The notes under the pieces: generated by a model
What the model was told of the DNA's origin: nothing
Database searches by the model: none
Seen by the model: the letters and a program-made list of their open reading frames with translations, nothing else
Position numbers and translations under genes: made by a program
Source of the DNA: CAYJAD01 sp964370675
GTDB lineage: Bacteria; Desulfobacterota; Desulfovibrionia; Desulfovibrionales; Desulfovibrionaceae
Direction: 5' to 3'
DNA length: 64,000 nt
Assembly: GCA_964370675.1 (NCBI GenBank)
Contig: CAYJKC010000007.1
Coordinates: 1 to 64,000, forward strand
Shown: positions 17,389-27,035 of the stretch, piece by piece
Layout of the letters: each line of letters begins with the position of its first letter
Numbering within the stretch: position 1 is the stretch's first letter

Positions 17389-17919
17389 TTATTCAAAAAC
17401 TACTTCAAAAATTCCACATAAATTACGATAATGTTCCGCATAATCAAGACCATAGCCAACAACAAAGCCGCTGGCAATACTAAAACCCATAAAATCTGGG
17501 AAAATTTTTATTTCGCGTCGCTCAGTCTTATCCACAAACGCAGCAGAGCGCACCGACAAAGCACCGGACTTAGAAAATTTATCTAATAAATATTGCATAC
17601 TATGCCCTGTATCTATTATATCTTCTACAATCAATACATGCTTGCCACTAAGATTAGTGCTCACGTCTTTTGAGCAAACTATATTGTGTGATGACTCATG
17701 CTCATTACCATAACTTGAAAGACAAACAAAATCGAGCTCCACATCGCTTCTTGGTATGGCACGAAATAAGTCTGCACAAAATAAAGCTGCCCCCTTTAGC
17801 ACGCCCACAAGCACTAGAGGTTTGTTGTCATAGTAGGAGTGTATGTCCTTTCCCATTTCTCTAATGCGAGTTTCAATATCTTTAGCAGATAAAACTTCTT
17901 TTAATGTATGAGCTTGCAT
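17389..17919 (-). CDS. hpt: Hypoxanthine phosphoribosyltransferase
   Basis: Purine salvage enzyme that joins hypoxanthine (and often guanine) to PRPP. The 176-residue protein shows the PRPP-binding motif LIVEDIIDTGHSM and the preceding flexible-loop region, LVGVLKGAALF at the N-terminal beta strand, and VGYGLDYAEHYRN at the C-terminus, all typical of HPRT. The ribosome site TGAGG sits 6 bases before ATG 17919. Prs, which makes PRPP, is encoded at 30132. Confidence 0.93.
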   Translation of the reverse strand: MQAHTLKEVLSAKDIETRIREMGKDIHSYYDNKPLVLVGVLKGAALFCADLFRAIPRSDVELDFVCLSSYGNEHESSHNIVCSKDVSTNLSGKHVLIVEDIIDTGHSMQYLLDKFSKSGALSVRSAAFVDKTERREIKIFPDFMGFSIASGFVVGYGLDYAEHYRNLCGIFEVVFE

Positions 17920-17926
17920 AATAGCC

Positions 17927-18394
17927 TCATGATAGTTTTAACAAAACTGCAGTTTCGTCACAATCTGGATATTTAGGACAATGCACACAATCAGCCCAAA
18001 TTTTTTGGGGCAATACGTCTTTATCCACTACGCTAAAACCTAAACATTGAAAAAAATCTTCCTGATAAGTAAGGGCAAAGGCTGTATCAATACCAAGGTC
18101 TCTACAGTCGCCAAGACATGTCTCCACAATTTTACGCCCAAGACCACGCTTGCGATATGAGTCATGCACAACCAAGGAACAAATTTCTGCAAGATTATCC
18201 CACATGGGAGATAATGCGCAACAAGCTAAAATATCACCTTGATCAGTTTCTGCCACATAAAAATCACGAATATGCCTATAAAGATGGCTTAAAGCCCGTG
18301 GCAATAAAAGACCTTGCTTAGCACAATCCATGAGTAATGCGTGAATACCCTTCACATCACCCATATGTGCTCTACGAATTGTCAGATTTGGCAT
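17927..18394 (-). CDS. GNAT acetyltransferase, probable short-form N-acetylglutamate synthase
   Basis: A 155-residue GNAT-fold enzyme with the acetyl-CoA loop RKRGLGRKI near residue 85 and a C-terminal segment KIWADCVHCPKYPDCDE. That Cys pattern is characteristic of stand-alone N-acetylglutamate synthases of delta-proteobacteria, which start arginine synthesis. The assignment is by family resemblance; other GNAT substrates cannot be excluded. ATG 18403 is also in frame, but AGAGG abuts it, while ATG 18394 lies 9 bases from the same site. The start overlaps the thioredoxin-like gene by 23 bases. Confidence 0.75.
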   Translation of the reverse strand: MPNLTIRRAHMGDVKGIHALLMDCAKQGLLLPRALSHLYRHIRDFYVAETDQGDILACCALSPMWDNLAEICSLVVHDSYRKRGLGRKIVETCLGDCRDLGIDTAFALTYQEDFFQCLGFSVVDKDVLPQKIWADCVHCPKYPDCDETAVLLKLS

Positions 18395-18869
18395 TAGCTT
18401 CATCCTCTAACAGCACCTTGATAAATTGTTCTAATTCTTCTTCGGTCACTAATCCAGAAGTATTAGCCACCAATTTACCATTTTTATCATATACAAGATT
18501 ATGAGGTATGGTTTGCACCTTAAAAGCTTGAGCTAGGCTTAACTCTGCTAAATAAAGTGGATAATTTATTTTCATGGACTTGACAAAATCTGGCAATTTT
18601 CTTGGGTCTTCATCAACAGAAAGACCAATTACTACCACATCATTAGCCATATTTTCTGCAACTTTTACAAGACCAGGAATTTCTTCGCGGCAAGGTGGGC
18701 ACCATGTAGCAAAAAAATTAACCAATACAATCTTACCCTTATGGCTAGCAATTAGTTCTTGATAGCTTTTAGGATTAACACTTTCTAAATCAGCAGCATA
18801 GGCAAACTGAGTACCATAAACGCTTAAAAAAATCCCAAAACATAATATTAATGTAAAAAATCGTTTCAT
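18372..18869 (-). CDS. TlpA-like periplasmic thioredoxin
   Basis: A 165-residue exported thiol-disulfide protein. The signal peptide MKRFF...YAADLE has its core at residues 5-20. The thioredoxin active site is TWCPPC in a TlpA/ResA-type context (NFFATWCPPC), and the cis-Pro motif IPHNL follows. Such proteins keep cysteines reduced for cytochrome c maturation or related exported proteins. Upstream Met codons exist at 18875 and 18899; ATG 18869 has AGGA at the best spacing and starts a clean signal peptide. It begins 10 bases after metH ends. Confidence 0.85.
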   Translation of the reverse strand: MKRFFTLILCFGIFLSVYGTQFAYAADLESVNPKSYQELIASHKGKIVLVNFFATWCPPCREEIPGLVKVAENMANDVVVIGLSVDEDPRKLPDFVKSMKINYPLYLAELSLAQAFKVQTIPHNLVYDKNGKLVANTSGLVTEEELEQFIKVLLEDEANAKSDNS

Positions 18870-18879
18870 AATCATTTTC

Positions 18880-21282
18880 CTATAAAAGAGTTTTAGCAAG
18901 GCGCACCGCTCCTACTGCATCAGCTGAATATCCATGCGCCTCAATGGAATCAGCAAAGGCCTGTGTCACCACCGCACCGCCAATCATTACTTTGAATGGC
19001 AAACCTTGTTCACGTACCAATTTAACAGTATCTTCCATGCGCACCATAGTAGTTGTCATAAGAGCTGACAAGCCAATAATGCTTGCATTATGTTCCTTAG
19101 CGCATTTTATTATGTCTGTAGCTTTTACATCCTTTCCGGCATCAACCACATCAAAACCATGGTTACCAAGCAATAAAGCTACAATATTTTTACCAATATC
19201 ATGAATATCACCCTCAACCGTTGCCACAACAATAACTGGACGTTTTTCTTGCCCACGTAGTTTTTCAAGCAAGGGTTTTACATGTGTAAAAGCTGTTTGC
19301 ATGGTTTCGGCAGAGCGTATTAATTGCGGTAAAAAATATTCTCTTTTTTCATATTTTTCACCAACTTCAGTGATGGCAGGAATAAGCTTTTCTTGCACAA
19401 GCTCCATGGGGTCCATACCGGCATCAAGCTCTTTTTGCACAAAACTAAGCACATTTTCCTTATCACCACGTAAAACGGCCTCATAAAGAGATGTAACTAC
19501 ATTTCCTTCCGTTTTATTTTGCACAATCCTTTGTTCACTACTGCCACTTTGCCATTGCACATAATTGTCAATAAATCCTTGTGCATTTTTATCTTTATTT
19601 AATAACACAGCCGAAGCATCACGCACTTCGCACAAACGTTCATTGTCAGGATTACCAATGCATGAAGAAAGCCCAGCCCCCACACAAAGTGATAAGTATG
19701 TAGCGTTTAATAGTTCACGCGCCGGTAAACCAAAGGAAACATTAGAAAGCCCAATGGTTGTGGGCAAGCCTTCACGCGTGCACCAGCGTATGGTTTCAAG
19801 GCATTGTCGCCCAGCTTCAGCCTTAGATGAAACAGCTAAAGCCAAAACGTCAACTATAACTAAACGCCGCGGAATGCCAAGTGCATCTACCTGTTCAAGC
19901 AAGTTTTCTAAAATGGCAACGCGCTCTGTGGCTTGTACTGGTAAGTTGCGCCCCTGCAAAGGTAATAATATAAATGGTGCACCAAAGTCACGACATAGTG
20001 GACCTAATGCCTCCATGCGCCCACTTTCACCACTAATAGAATTAACCAAGGCTGACCCCGGACAATATGGCAAAGCGGCCTTAATGGCTTCAATATTGGA
20101 AGAGTCCAAGGACAAAGGAACTTGGCATCTTGCAACTAAATTACTTATAAGTTTGGGCAGCAATATGGCTTCATCCACCAAGGGCGCACCCACATTAACA
20201 TCAAGTATAGGTGCACCTGCCAAAATTTGCTCATCGGCATAACGCATGGCAAGACTAAATTCACCAGCCTGCAGCTCGGATGTAAGTTGTTTTTTTCCTG
20301 TGGGATTTATGCGCTCACCTATAATAGTGAGAGGAAAGTCTTCACCAATGCGCACTATGGATGAGCGCGAAGTTAAAGCCACACCCCTTGTGCCCGCACC
20401 AGAAGAAGATCTTTTAAGCTCAATACCACCCACAGCTTGTTTTAAAGCTGCAATATGCTCTGGAGTAGTTCCACAACAGCCGCCTAAAAGATTGACTCCA
20501 GCTTTGGCAAATGGCGCTGTTTTTTGCGCAAAACTTTGAGGGTCAAGCCTAAAGACCGTTTGCCCATCTATAAGCTCTGGCAAGCCTGCATTAGGTTCTA
20601 CTAAAACAGGAGTTCTAGCATATTTAAGAATTTCATTTATAACATCAACCATTTGCTCAGGTCCAGCACTGCAGTTAGTACCAAGTGCTGCCACACCTAA
20701 GTTTTGCATAGTTTCCACAAATATTTCTGGAGTAGAACCAGTTAAACTAACACCTTGTTCAAAGGTCATGGAAATCATGATGGGTAAATTGCACTCTTTA
20801 CGAACAGCAATCACAGCGGCTCTTGCTTCTGCAAGATCAAATTGTGTTTCAATAAAGAATAAATCCACCCCACCACATAAAAGACCGCGTACCTGTTCTG
20901 AATAAGCTGCTATAAGATCAAGTGGCTCAATGTCGCCAAGCGGTCGCACAAAGTGCCCAGTTGGACCAAGATTACCCGCAACAAATACTTTTTGTTCAGA
21001 AGTTTTAGTAGCAGCACGCGCTACTTGAGCCATTTTTGTATTAAAAGAGATTACGTCAATACCTTGGGGCAATTTATATTTATTGCCACCAAAGGTGCAA
21101 GTAGTTAAAATATTTGACCCAGCCTCCACATAGGCTTTGTGAATACCTTCTAAAATTTCAGGTCGTTCTAAACAAAATGCCTCAGGGCTAACCCCAGCAG
21201 GCAAGCCGCCTGCTTGAAGCATAGTTCCCATAGCACCGTCTAAAAATAATAATTTACCTAAATCAAGGTCTAAATTACCCAT
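18880..21282 (-). CDS. metH: Cobalamin-dependent methionine synthase lacking the activation domain
   Basis: Transfers a methyl group from methyl-tetrahydrofolate to homocysteine through cobalamin. The 800-residue protein contains the homocysteine/zinc domain (about 1-290; Cys in GTNCSAG and GGCCGTTPEH), the pterin domain (about 310-560; GERINPTGKKQ) and the cobalamin cap and binding domains (about 590-800; GDIHDIGKN with the axial His). The C-terminal SAM-dependent reactivation domain of E. coli MetH (about 1227 residues) is absent. GGGAG lies 5 bases before ATG 21282, which rules out the longer upstream frame. No SAM or cobalamin riboswitch is recognisable upstream. It heads the reverse-strand operon running to radA. 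Confidence 0.93.
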   Translation of the reverse strand: MGNLDLDLGKLLFLDGAMGTMLQAGGLPAGVSPEAFCLERPEILEGIHKAYVEAGSNILTTCTFGGNKYKLPQGIDVISFNTKMAQVARAATKTSEQKVFVAGNLGPTGHFVRPLGDIEPLDLIAAYSEQVRGLLCGGVDLFFIETQFDLAEARAAVIAVRKECNLPIMISMTFEQGVSLTGSTPEIFVETMQNLGVAALGTNCSAGPEQMVDVINEILKYARTPVLVEPNAGLPELIDGQTVFRLDPQSFAQKTAPFAKAGVNLLGGCCGTTPEHIAALKQAVGGIELKRSSSGAGTRGVALTSRSSIVRIGEDFPLTIIGERINPTGKKQLTSELQAGEFSLAMRYADEQILAGAPILDVNVGAPLVDEAILLPKLISNLVARCQVPLSLDSSNIEAIKAALPYCPGSALVNSISGESGRMEALGPLCRDFGAPFILLPLQGRNLPVQATERVAILENLLEQVDALGIPRRLVIVDVLALAVSSKAEAGRQCLETIRWCTREGLPTTIGLSNVSFGLPARELLNATYLSLCVGAGLSSCIGNPDNERLCEVRDASAVLLNKDKNAQGFIDNYVQWQSGSSEQRIVQNKTEGNVVTSLYEAVLRGDKENVLSFVQKELDAGMDPMELVQEKLIPAITEVGEKYEKREYFLPQLIRSAETMQTAFTHVKPLLEKLRGQEKRPVIVVATVEGDIHDIGKNIVALLLGNHGFDVVDAGKDVKATDIIKCAKEHNASIIGLSALMTTTMVRMEDTVKLVREQGLPFKVMIGGAVVTQAFADSIEAHGYSADAVGAVRLAKTLL

Positions 21283-21460
21283 GTAAACTCCCATGCAAAA
21301 TAAAAAAATAGCTAAATTAATGCACTTTAGCTCTGTGCAAAGGTCACTTTTTATGTTAAGTTGCAATTATTGGCTTCGTCACGTAAATACAAATCAACAA
21401 CTCTGAAATCCATATAATTTAAAACAACATAATTTTTCCATTGCCTCACAGAGAATATAT
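21283..21460. promoter_or_regulatory. Divergent metH / rpoH intergenic region
   Basis: A perfect TATAAT at 21413-21418 could be the -10 of the sigma-factor gene, but no good -35 accompanies it. On the metH side an AGCTAAA...TTTAGCT inverted pair is present near 21328-21352. No riboswitch pattern is recognisable. Confidence 0.3.
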
Positions 21461-22558
21461 ATGAAAAAAACCAAAAAAGAAACTTCTAAAACACCCCCAC
21501 CCCCGCAAGGCTCTAAGCAAGCTGATGTAGAGGTTATAGACCTTGCTAACGAGCAAGACGACAATTACAACATTGACATTGATACCGATGACTTAGACAT
21601 AGATATTGATGATGATATTATTGACATCACCGACGAAGAACCCATAGACAGTGTTGGTGGTGCGCCAGCCATTGCCCCCACCACTCTACCAAGTACTACC
21701 CTTAGCCGTGATAGCTTACACCTTTACCTTAAAGAGGTCAGTCGCTTTCCTATGTTAAAACCAGAGGAAGAGCAAAGCTTGGCAAGGCGTGTGCGTGATC
21801 ATAATGATACTGATGCTGCCTTTAGGCTGGTATCATCGCATTTACGCTTGGTAGTTAAAATAGCCATGGATTTCCAACGTCGTTGGATGCAAAATGTTCT
21901 TGACTTAATTCAAGAAGGTAATGTTGGGCTCATGCGTGCAGTTAATAAATTTGACCCAGATAAAGGTATCAAGTTTTCTTATTATGCATCATTTTGGGTT
22001 AAAGCGTACATACTTAAATTTATTATGAATAATTGGCGCATGGTCAAAATTGGTACTACTCAAGTTCAACGCAAATTATTTTATAATTTAAATAAAGAAC
22101 GGCAAAAGCTTATTTCTCAAGGTTTTGACCCTGATGCATCTATGTTATCAGAACGATTGGGTGTAAGCGTTGATCAAATTAATGAAATGGACCAACGTTT
22201 AGCAGCCTCTGATATGTCACTTGACATGCAAGTCAATGATGAATCTGGCGGTGCTACACGAATGGATTTTCTACCCGCTCTTGGTCCTGGAGTAGAAGAC
22301 AGCATTGCCAGCGAAGAAATAGCCAACCTAGTACAAGATCGCTTGCGCACTATTCTACCCAAACTTAATGAAAAAGAAACTTATATCCTGCAAAACCGAC
22401 TTTTGACCGATGAACCTGCCACCTTGCGTGAAATTGGTGAAAGGTATAATGTGACCCGAGAAAGGGTAAGGCAATTAGAGGCTCGTTTGCTTGAAAAATT
22501 GCGCCAGCATTTGAGCAATGACATAAAAGACTTTTCTTCAGAATGGATTAATAAATAA
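21461..22558 (+). CDS. rpoH: RpoH-like sigma-70 family factor with acidic N-terminal extension
   Basis: A 365-residue primary-type sigma factor. Residues about 80-150 hold regions 1.2-2.1, followed by region 2.4 (SYYASFWVKAYILKFI), then the segment QRKLFYNLNKERQKL, which matches the RpoH box of heat-shock sigma factors, and region 4 with its helix-turn-helix (LREIGERYNVTRERVRQLE). The first 75 residues are unusual: a Lys/Pro start, then a run of alternating Asp and Ile (about residues 36-60). The heat-shock role is inferred from the RpoH box. The next gene begins one base after its stop. Confidence 0.85.
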   Translation: MKKTKKETSKTPPPPQGSKQADVEVIDLANEQDDNYNIDIDTDDLDIDIDDDIIDITDEEPIDSVGGAPAIAPTTLPSTTLSRDSLHLYLKEVSRFPMLKPEEEQSLARRVRDHNDTDAAFRLVSSHLRLVVKIAMDFQRRWMQNVLDLIQEGNVGLMRAVNKFDPDKGIKFSYYASFWVKAYILKFIMNNWRMVKIGTTQVQRKLFYNLNKERQKLISQGFDPDASMLSERLGVSVDQINEMDQRLAASDMSLDMQVNDESGGATRMDFLPALGPGVEDSIASEEIANLVQDRLRTILPKLNEKETYILQNRLLTDEPATLREIGERYNVTRERVRQLEARLLEKLRQHLSNDIKDFSSEWINK

Positions 22559-22559
22559 C

Positions 22560-24287
22560 ATGAAATATTTACGTATCATACGGCACTGTTTTCTTTTGCT
22601 TATGCTTTTTGCATCTTGCTTGCTACTTGGTTGTGGAGGTTGTGCCTCACATGAAAAAGTTGCCGAGAAAAAAAACATCGACATTCAAGAAATTAAAAAT
22701 TCAACCCAGTGGAAACTTAGTCCCAATGCTACTGCAACCTATATGTACTTGCTTTACGACCAAGCACTGCGTCAAAACGACACCGAAGTTTTGCTCTTTG
22801 CCTTAAAGGAGTTAGCGAATTTTAATCCACCAGTTTGGGTATATATTGACGCTGGTATATTCTATATGAATTTAGATCCAGCACCTATTTTACCTCTCAT
22901 TCAAAAAGGATTACAAAGTTTTCCAGATAATATTTCACTAAATTTACTTAATGCAGAATTATTACAAAAAGCCGGTCAAAATAAAGAAGCCATTGCGCGC
23001 ATTCGCGAATTTGGTAATCGCCACCCCCAAAACACTGATGCTAAACTCGAATTAGCTCTACTATTGGTTAATGCTGGTCAACATGATGAAGCAGAAACCT
23101 TGCTTAATGGCATAACTGGTGTGGAGCGTACTGCCCTTGTGGAGTATTATCATGCCAAGGCTTTGATTGGTATGAAGCGTACCAAGGATGCTTTACCACA
23201 CCTTGAAAAAGCTCTTTTAGAAATGCCAGATTTCACCGAAGCCCTAGTTGACCTTGCCTACATTTATGAGCAAGAAAATAACTTTGCCAAAGCCCGTGAA
23301 TTATATGAAAATATATTAGAACAACAAGGGCATAATTCTGAAATTATTTTACGCTTAATCTATAGCTCAATACGACTAAAAGACCCTCAAAAAGCATTAG
23401 AATATTATGAAGCAGGACCTATGACACCAGCATTAAGTGCTACCATTGGAAGCATGTTGGTGGAAGAAAAATATTATGACCTTGCAGAACCAATTTTGCA
23501 TAAGCTCACTAATTTACCAAACGCACCCCAAGAGTTGTATTTTTATTTGGCAGCCATAGCTTATGAAAGAGATAAAGATGCCCAAAAAACTTATGAATGG
23601 CTAAGCAATATTGATGATACCCATGCTGACTACATTCGTGCATTACTTTTACGTTTACAACTATTATTAGATTTAGAAAAGTATGATGAGGCTTTATCCC
23701 TAGTGCAAAATGGTAAGAAAAAATATCCCGACCATAAAGCCTTACTCATTGCAGAAGTGCGCATTCTTGCTACTTTAGAAAATATGGAGCAAGCTTTAGA
23801 TCGTTCAAATGCTATTATGAAAAAATGGTCTGATGATTCAGAAATTGCATTTTTACACGCCTCCCTACTTGATCAAGAAGGTGATAAAAAGGGTGCTTTG
23901 GCTGTAATGGAAGATATTGTCAAAAAACATCCCAATCACTATCAAGCCCTAAACTACATTGGCTACACTCTAGCTGAAGAAAATAGAGATTTAAAGCGCG
24001 CACTTAAAATTTTACGTAAAGCCGTAGAACTTTCACCTCAAAGTGACTATATTTTAGATTCTCTAGCTTGGGCATTGTTTAAATCAAAGCAACTAGATGA
24101 AGCTTGGAGTATCATTAATCAAGTCATAAAAATTCACACCACCAACGACCCCGTAGTTTGGGAGCATTATGGTGATATTGCCAATGCCCTTGGTAAAAAA
24201 ACAGAAGCTCGTGAAGGCTATGAAAAAGCCTTGCAATTTTTACCAAACAATGCTGACAGTATCAAAAAACGCCTTAACAATTTATAG
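22560..24287 (+). CDS. TPR-repeat lipoprotein
   Basis: A 575-residue protein with a lipoprotein signal peptide (lipobox LLLGC, Cys about 22) and tetratricopeptide repeats along most of its length, the clearest near residues 195-250 and 430-560. TPR lipoproteins of this kind act as scaffolds in the outer membrane or periplasm; the exact partner is unknown. It starts one base after the sigma-factor gene and lies 9 bases before the LolB-like gene, so it is part of the same run. Confidence 0.8.
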   Translation: MKYLRIIRHCFLLLMLFASCLLLGCGGCASHEKVAEKKNIDIQEIKNSTQWKLSPNATATYMYLLYDQALRQNDTEVLLFALKELANFNPPVWVYIDAGIFYMNLDPAPILPLIQKGLQSFPDNISLNLLNAELLQKAGQNKEAIARIREFGNRHPQNTDAKLELALLLVNAGQHDEAETLLNGITGVERTALVEYYHAKALIGMKRTKDALPHLEKALLEMPDFTEALVDLAYIYEQENNFAKARELYENILEQQGHNSEIILRLIYSSIRLKDPQKALEYYEAGPMTPALSATIGSMLVEEKYYDLAEPILHKLTNLPNAPQELYFYLAAIAYERDKDAQKTYEWLSNIDDTHADYIRALLLRLQLLLDLEKYDEALSLVQNGKKKYPDHKALLIAEVRILATLENMEQALDRSNAIMKKWSDDSEIAFLHASLLDQEGDKKGALAVMEDIVKKHPNHYQALNYIGYTLAEENRDLKRALKILRKAVELSPQSDYILDSLAWALFKSKQLDEAWSIINQVIKIHTTNDPVVWEHYGDIANALGKKTEAREGYEKALQFLPNNADSIKKRLNNL

Positions 24288-24296
24288 GAAAGTGTC

Positions 24297-25085
24297 ATGA
24301 AGTGTAAATATGTACTCCTTACCTTATTATTGTTAAGTCTTTGCGCCTGCGCTAAATCTGTACCAAGCCCTAGCATAAGTCCTCAAGAAAGCGAAAAACA
24401 TTGGGAGAGTTATATTCAAAGCAATTCCCAAAATATTGGACCATTTCGCACAAGCATGAGCCTACGTTTTGGAGAAGAAGGTAATACCAGGCGCGTAACT
24501 GCGCTGCTTTGGGGTAATAATTCCACTGAGCTACGTCTTGACGTTAATGCTGGCATAGGGGTTAATATTGCAAAAATATTTGAAGATGAACAAACCTTTC
24601 TCCTATATGCACCACGTGAAGAAGTAGCCTATTTGCATGAAGGTTTACAAAAACCACTTTTTAATGCTGGTGTGCCTATTCCTTTTAATTTACACCAATT
24701 AGCCTTGCTTATGGAAGGCAAATATAGCGCAGTTTTTGGCACAAAACGTGACCCAAGTCCTGCACAAGAAAGCAAAGCAAGGGCTAGCACCTTTATTTTA
24801 AATGATGGACCACTAAAAGGCTTTATAGCTATTAATGCTCAAGGACTACCAGTTTTTTGGCAAGAATATGATAAAAAAGGCTGGCATTTAACCCTCGGCT
24901 ATAAAGACAATGAACGCCTACCTTATAAACTCACAATGCAACATTCCACCACGGGCAAACGCGCTATTTTACTTATTAAAAATAGAGAATTATCCTTGAC
25001 CCCCTTTACGATAGAACAAATGCGCCTTATATTACCTAGTAATATTGTAATTTTGCCATTGGACCAAGCCCAAGCACTATATTAA
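24297..25085 (+). CDS. lolB: LolB-like outer-membrane lipoprotein
   Basis: A 262-residue lipoprotein (lipobox LCAC, Cys about 18) with the pattern of the LolB fold: an N-terminal helix, a strand segment with RVTALLWG/LRLDV, and G-I-G-x-x-I. LolB receives lipoproteins from LolA and inserts them in the outer membrane. The identity between distant LolB proteins is low, so context matters: in many proteobacteria lolB lies beside ispE and prs, which are about 5 kb downstream here. Confidence 0.6.
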   Translation: MKCKYVLLTLLLLSLCACAKSVPSPSISPQESEKHWESYIQSNSQNIGPFRTSMSLRFGEEGNTRRVTALLWGNNSTELRLDVNAGIGVNIAKIFEDEQTFLLYAPREEVAYLHEGLQKPLFNAGVPIPFNLHQLALLMEGKYSAVFGTKRDPSPAQESKARASTFILNDGPLKGFIAINAQGLPVFWQEYDKKGWHLTLGYKDNERLPYKLTMQHSTTGKRAILLIKNRELSLTPFTIEQMRLILPSNIVILPLDQAQALY

Positions 25086-25100
25086 ATCTAAGGAGCTAAT

Positions 25101-25532
25101 ATGTCCTTACCTATACACATTGCTTGTGACCATGCCGGCTTTCAACTAAAAGAAGCTATTAAAGTGCATCTTCAATCACAAGGGTATAGTATCAAAGACC
25201 ACGGAACTAACAATACCGCCAGTTGTGACTACCCCATTTTTGCTAAAACATTATGCACTGAAATACTTAAGCAAGGATGTATGGGCATTTTAATTTGTGG
25301 TACTGGCATTGGCATGTCAATTATGGCAAATCGTATAAAAGGCATTAGAGCAGCCCTTTGTAGCAGTGAATTTCAAGCAAGGGCAACACGCGCTCATAAT
25401 AATGCCAATGTGCTTTGCCTTGGCGAACGCACTACTGGCATAGCTATTGCCCTAGATATGGTTGATATATTTCTAAATACCCCCTTTGAAGGCGGGCGGC
25501 ATCAAGGTCGCATTGACTTATTTGACAAATAA
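25101..25532 (+). CDS. rpiB: Ribose-5-phosphate isomerase B
   Basis: Interconverts ribose-5-phosphate and ribulose-5-phosphate in the pentose phosphate pathway, supplying the substrate of Prs. The 143-residue protein has the RpiB motifs CDHAGFQLKE near the start, SCDYPxFA, and GILICGTGIGMSIMANR containing the catalytic Cys. AAGGAG lies about 8 bases before the ATG. Confidence 0.95.
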   Translation: MSLPIHIACDHAGFQLKEAIKVHLQSQGYSIKDHGTNNTASCDYPIFAKTLCTEILKQGCMGILICGTGIGMSIMANRIKGIRAALCSSEFQARATRAHNNANVLCLGERTTGIAIALDMVDIFLNTPFEGGRHQGRIDLFDK

Positions 25533-25545
25533 ACACGGAAGTAAT

Positions 25546-26997
25546 ATGCAATTATACAACACGCTTACAAGAAAAAAAGAAGAATTTATCCCTGTACATG
25601 ATGGCAAGGTTGCCCTATATGTTTGTGGCATAACAGCCTATGATTATTGCCATATTGGACACGCACGCTCTGCTTTAGTCTTCGATGTTTTAGTTCGTTA
25701 CTTTAAATACAAAAACTATGAAGTGCGTTTTGTGCGCAACTTTACTGATATAGATGATAAAATTATCAATCGAGCCAATGCCGAAGGGCGAGATTGGCGC
25801 GAAGTAGCAAGCACCTATATGCAAGCTTTTCATGAAGATATGGACGCATTAAATATTTTACGCGCTGACCAAGAGCCCCGCGCCACAGACTATATACCTC
25901 AAATGCAAGAGCTTTGCCAAAAACTCATTGCCGACGGTAAGGCTTATGCCACTGCATCTGGTGATGTATATTTTAAAGTACGAGCCTATGAACCCTATGG
26001 CAAACTTTCTGGGCGCAGCCTTGATGATTTGCAAGCTGGGGCTAGAGTTGCACCAGGTGAAGAAAAGCTTGACCCCCTAGATTTTGCACTTTGGAAAGCC
26101 GCAAAACCCGGCGAACCATTTTGGGATAGCCCTTGGGGTAAGGGGCGACCGGGCTGGCATATTGAATGCTCTGCCATGAGTGAAGAATATCTGCCCCTAG
26201 ATATTCACGGTGGGGGGCAAGATCTGATTTTCCCACATCATGAAAACGAAATTGCTCAAACTGAGGCTTGCACACATAAGGAGCTTGCGCGCTATTGGGT
26301 ACATAATGGTTTTGTGCAAATTGACTCAGAAAAAATGTCAAAATCTTTAAATAATTTTAAGACTATTCGTGATATTTTAGAACAATATTTACCCGAGACC
26401 TTGCGTTTTTTCCTCCTAGGTAAGCAATATCGTAGCCCCATTGATTTTACCGATACAAGCATGGACGAAGCCGAGCGTGGTCAAAAGCGTATTTATCAAT
26501 GCCTGCAGGATGTACATTCTGCACTTGAACGTCAAAATTGGAAAAAAAGCCCATTTCCTCCAGCCCCTATGGAAGAACTATTAAGCACAGAAGAAGCAAT
26601 CAATGCCGTTATGGAAGATGATTGCAATAGTGCAGCTGCCATGGGACATATTTTTTCCTTAGTGCGTTTGGTTAATCGTTGTCTTGAAGATAAATCTGCG
26701 CGTGCCAGTGAAGGTATGCGTGATTTTTTACTAGCTTTCCAAAAAACCATGCAAACTTGGGGCAATGTGCTAGGATTATTTCAAGCACAGCCTAGTGACT
26801 TTTTGCTAAATTTACGCAATCAACAAGCAAAACGTAAAGAGCTCGACATTAAGGTAATTGAAAATTTACTTGCTCAAAGGCAAGAGGCGCGCGCCCAAAA
26901 AGATTTTGCTAAATCTGATACCTTGCGTGACACATTAAGCCAAATGGGCATTGAGTTGCGCGATACTGCAAATGGTGCAGAATGGGACATTGCTTAA
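25546..26997 (+). CDS. cysS: Cysteinyl-tRNA synthetase
   Basis: Class I synthetase that charges tRNA-Cys. The 483-residue protein has a HIGH-type motif (YCHIGHARS near residue 33), the KMSKS motif (EKMSKSLNN near residue 265) and the zinc-binding residues CGITAYD, C...H and HHENE. An upstream frame reaches back into rpiB, but ATG 25546 with GGAAG upstream matches the family N-terminus (MQLYNTLTRKKEEF). Confidence 0.95.
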   Translation: MQLYNTLTRKKEEFIPVHDGKVALYVCGITAYDYCHIGHARSALVFDVLVRYFKYKNYEVRFVRNFTDIDDKIINRANAEGRDWREVASTYMQAFHEDMDALNILRADQEPRATDYIPQMQELCQKLIADGKAYATASGDVYFKVRAYEPYGKLSGRSLDDLQAGARVAPGEEKLDPLDFALWKAAKPGEPFWDSPWGKGRPGWHIECSAMSEEYLPLDIHGGGQDLIFPHHENEIAQTEACTHKELARYWVHNGFVQIDSEKMSKSLNNFKTIRDILEQYLPETLRFFLLGKQYRSPIDFTDTSMDEAERGQKRIYQCLQDVHSALERQNWKKSPFPPAPMEELLSTEEAINAVMEDDCNSAAAMGHIFSLVRLVNRCLEDKSARASEGMRDFLLAFQKTMQTWGNVLGLFQAQPSDFLLNLRNQQAKRKELDIKVIENLLAQRQEARAQKDFAKSDTLRDTLSQMGIELRDTANGAEWDIA

Positions 26998-27035
26998 AAA
27001 CTTAGCTCAAAATAAAAAATCCTTCGGGTTTTATT

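Noticed and set aside
21283..21460. SAM or cobalamin riboswitch upstream of metH
   Set aside because: The region is short, AT-rich and lacks the conserved cores of these riboswitches.
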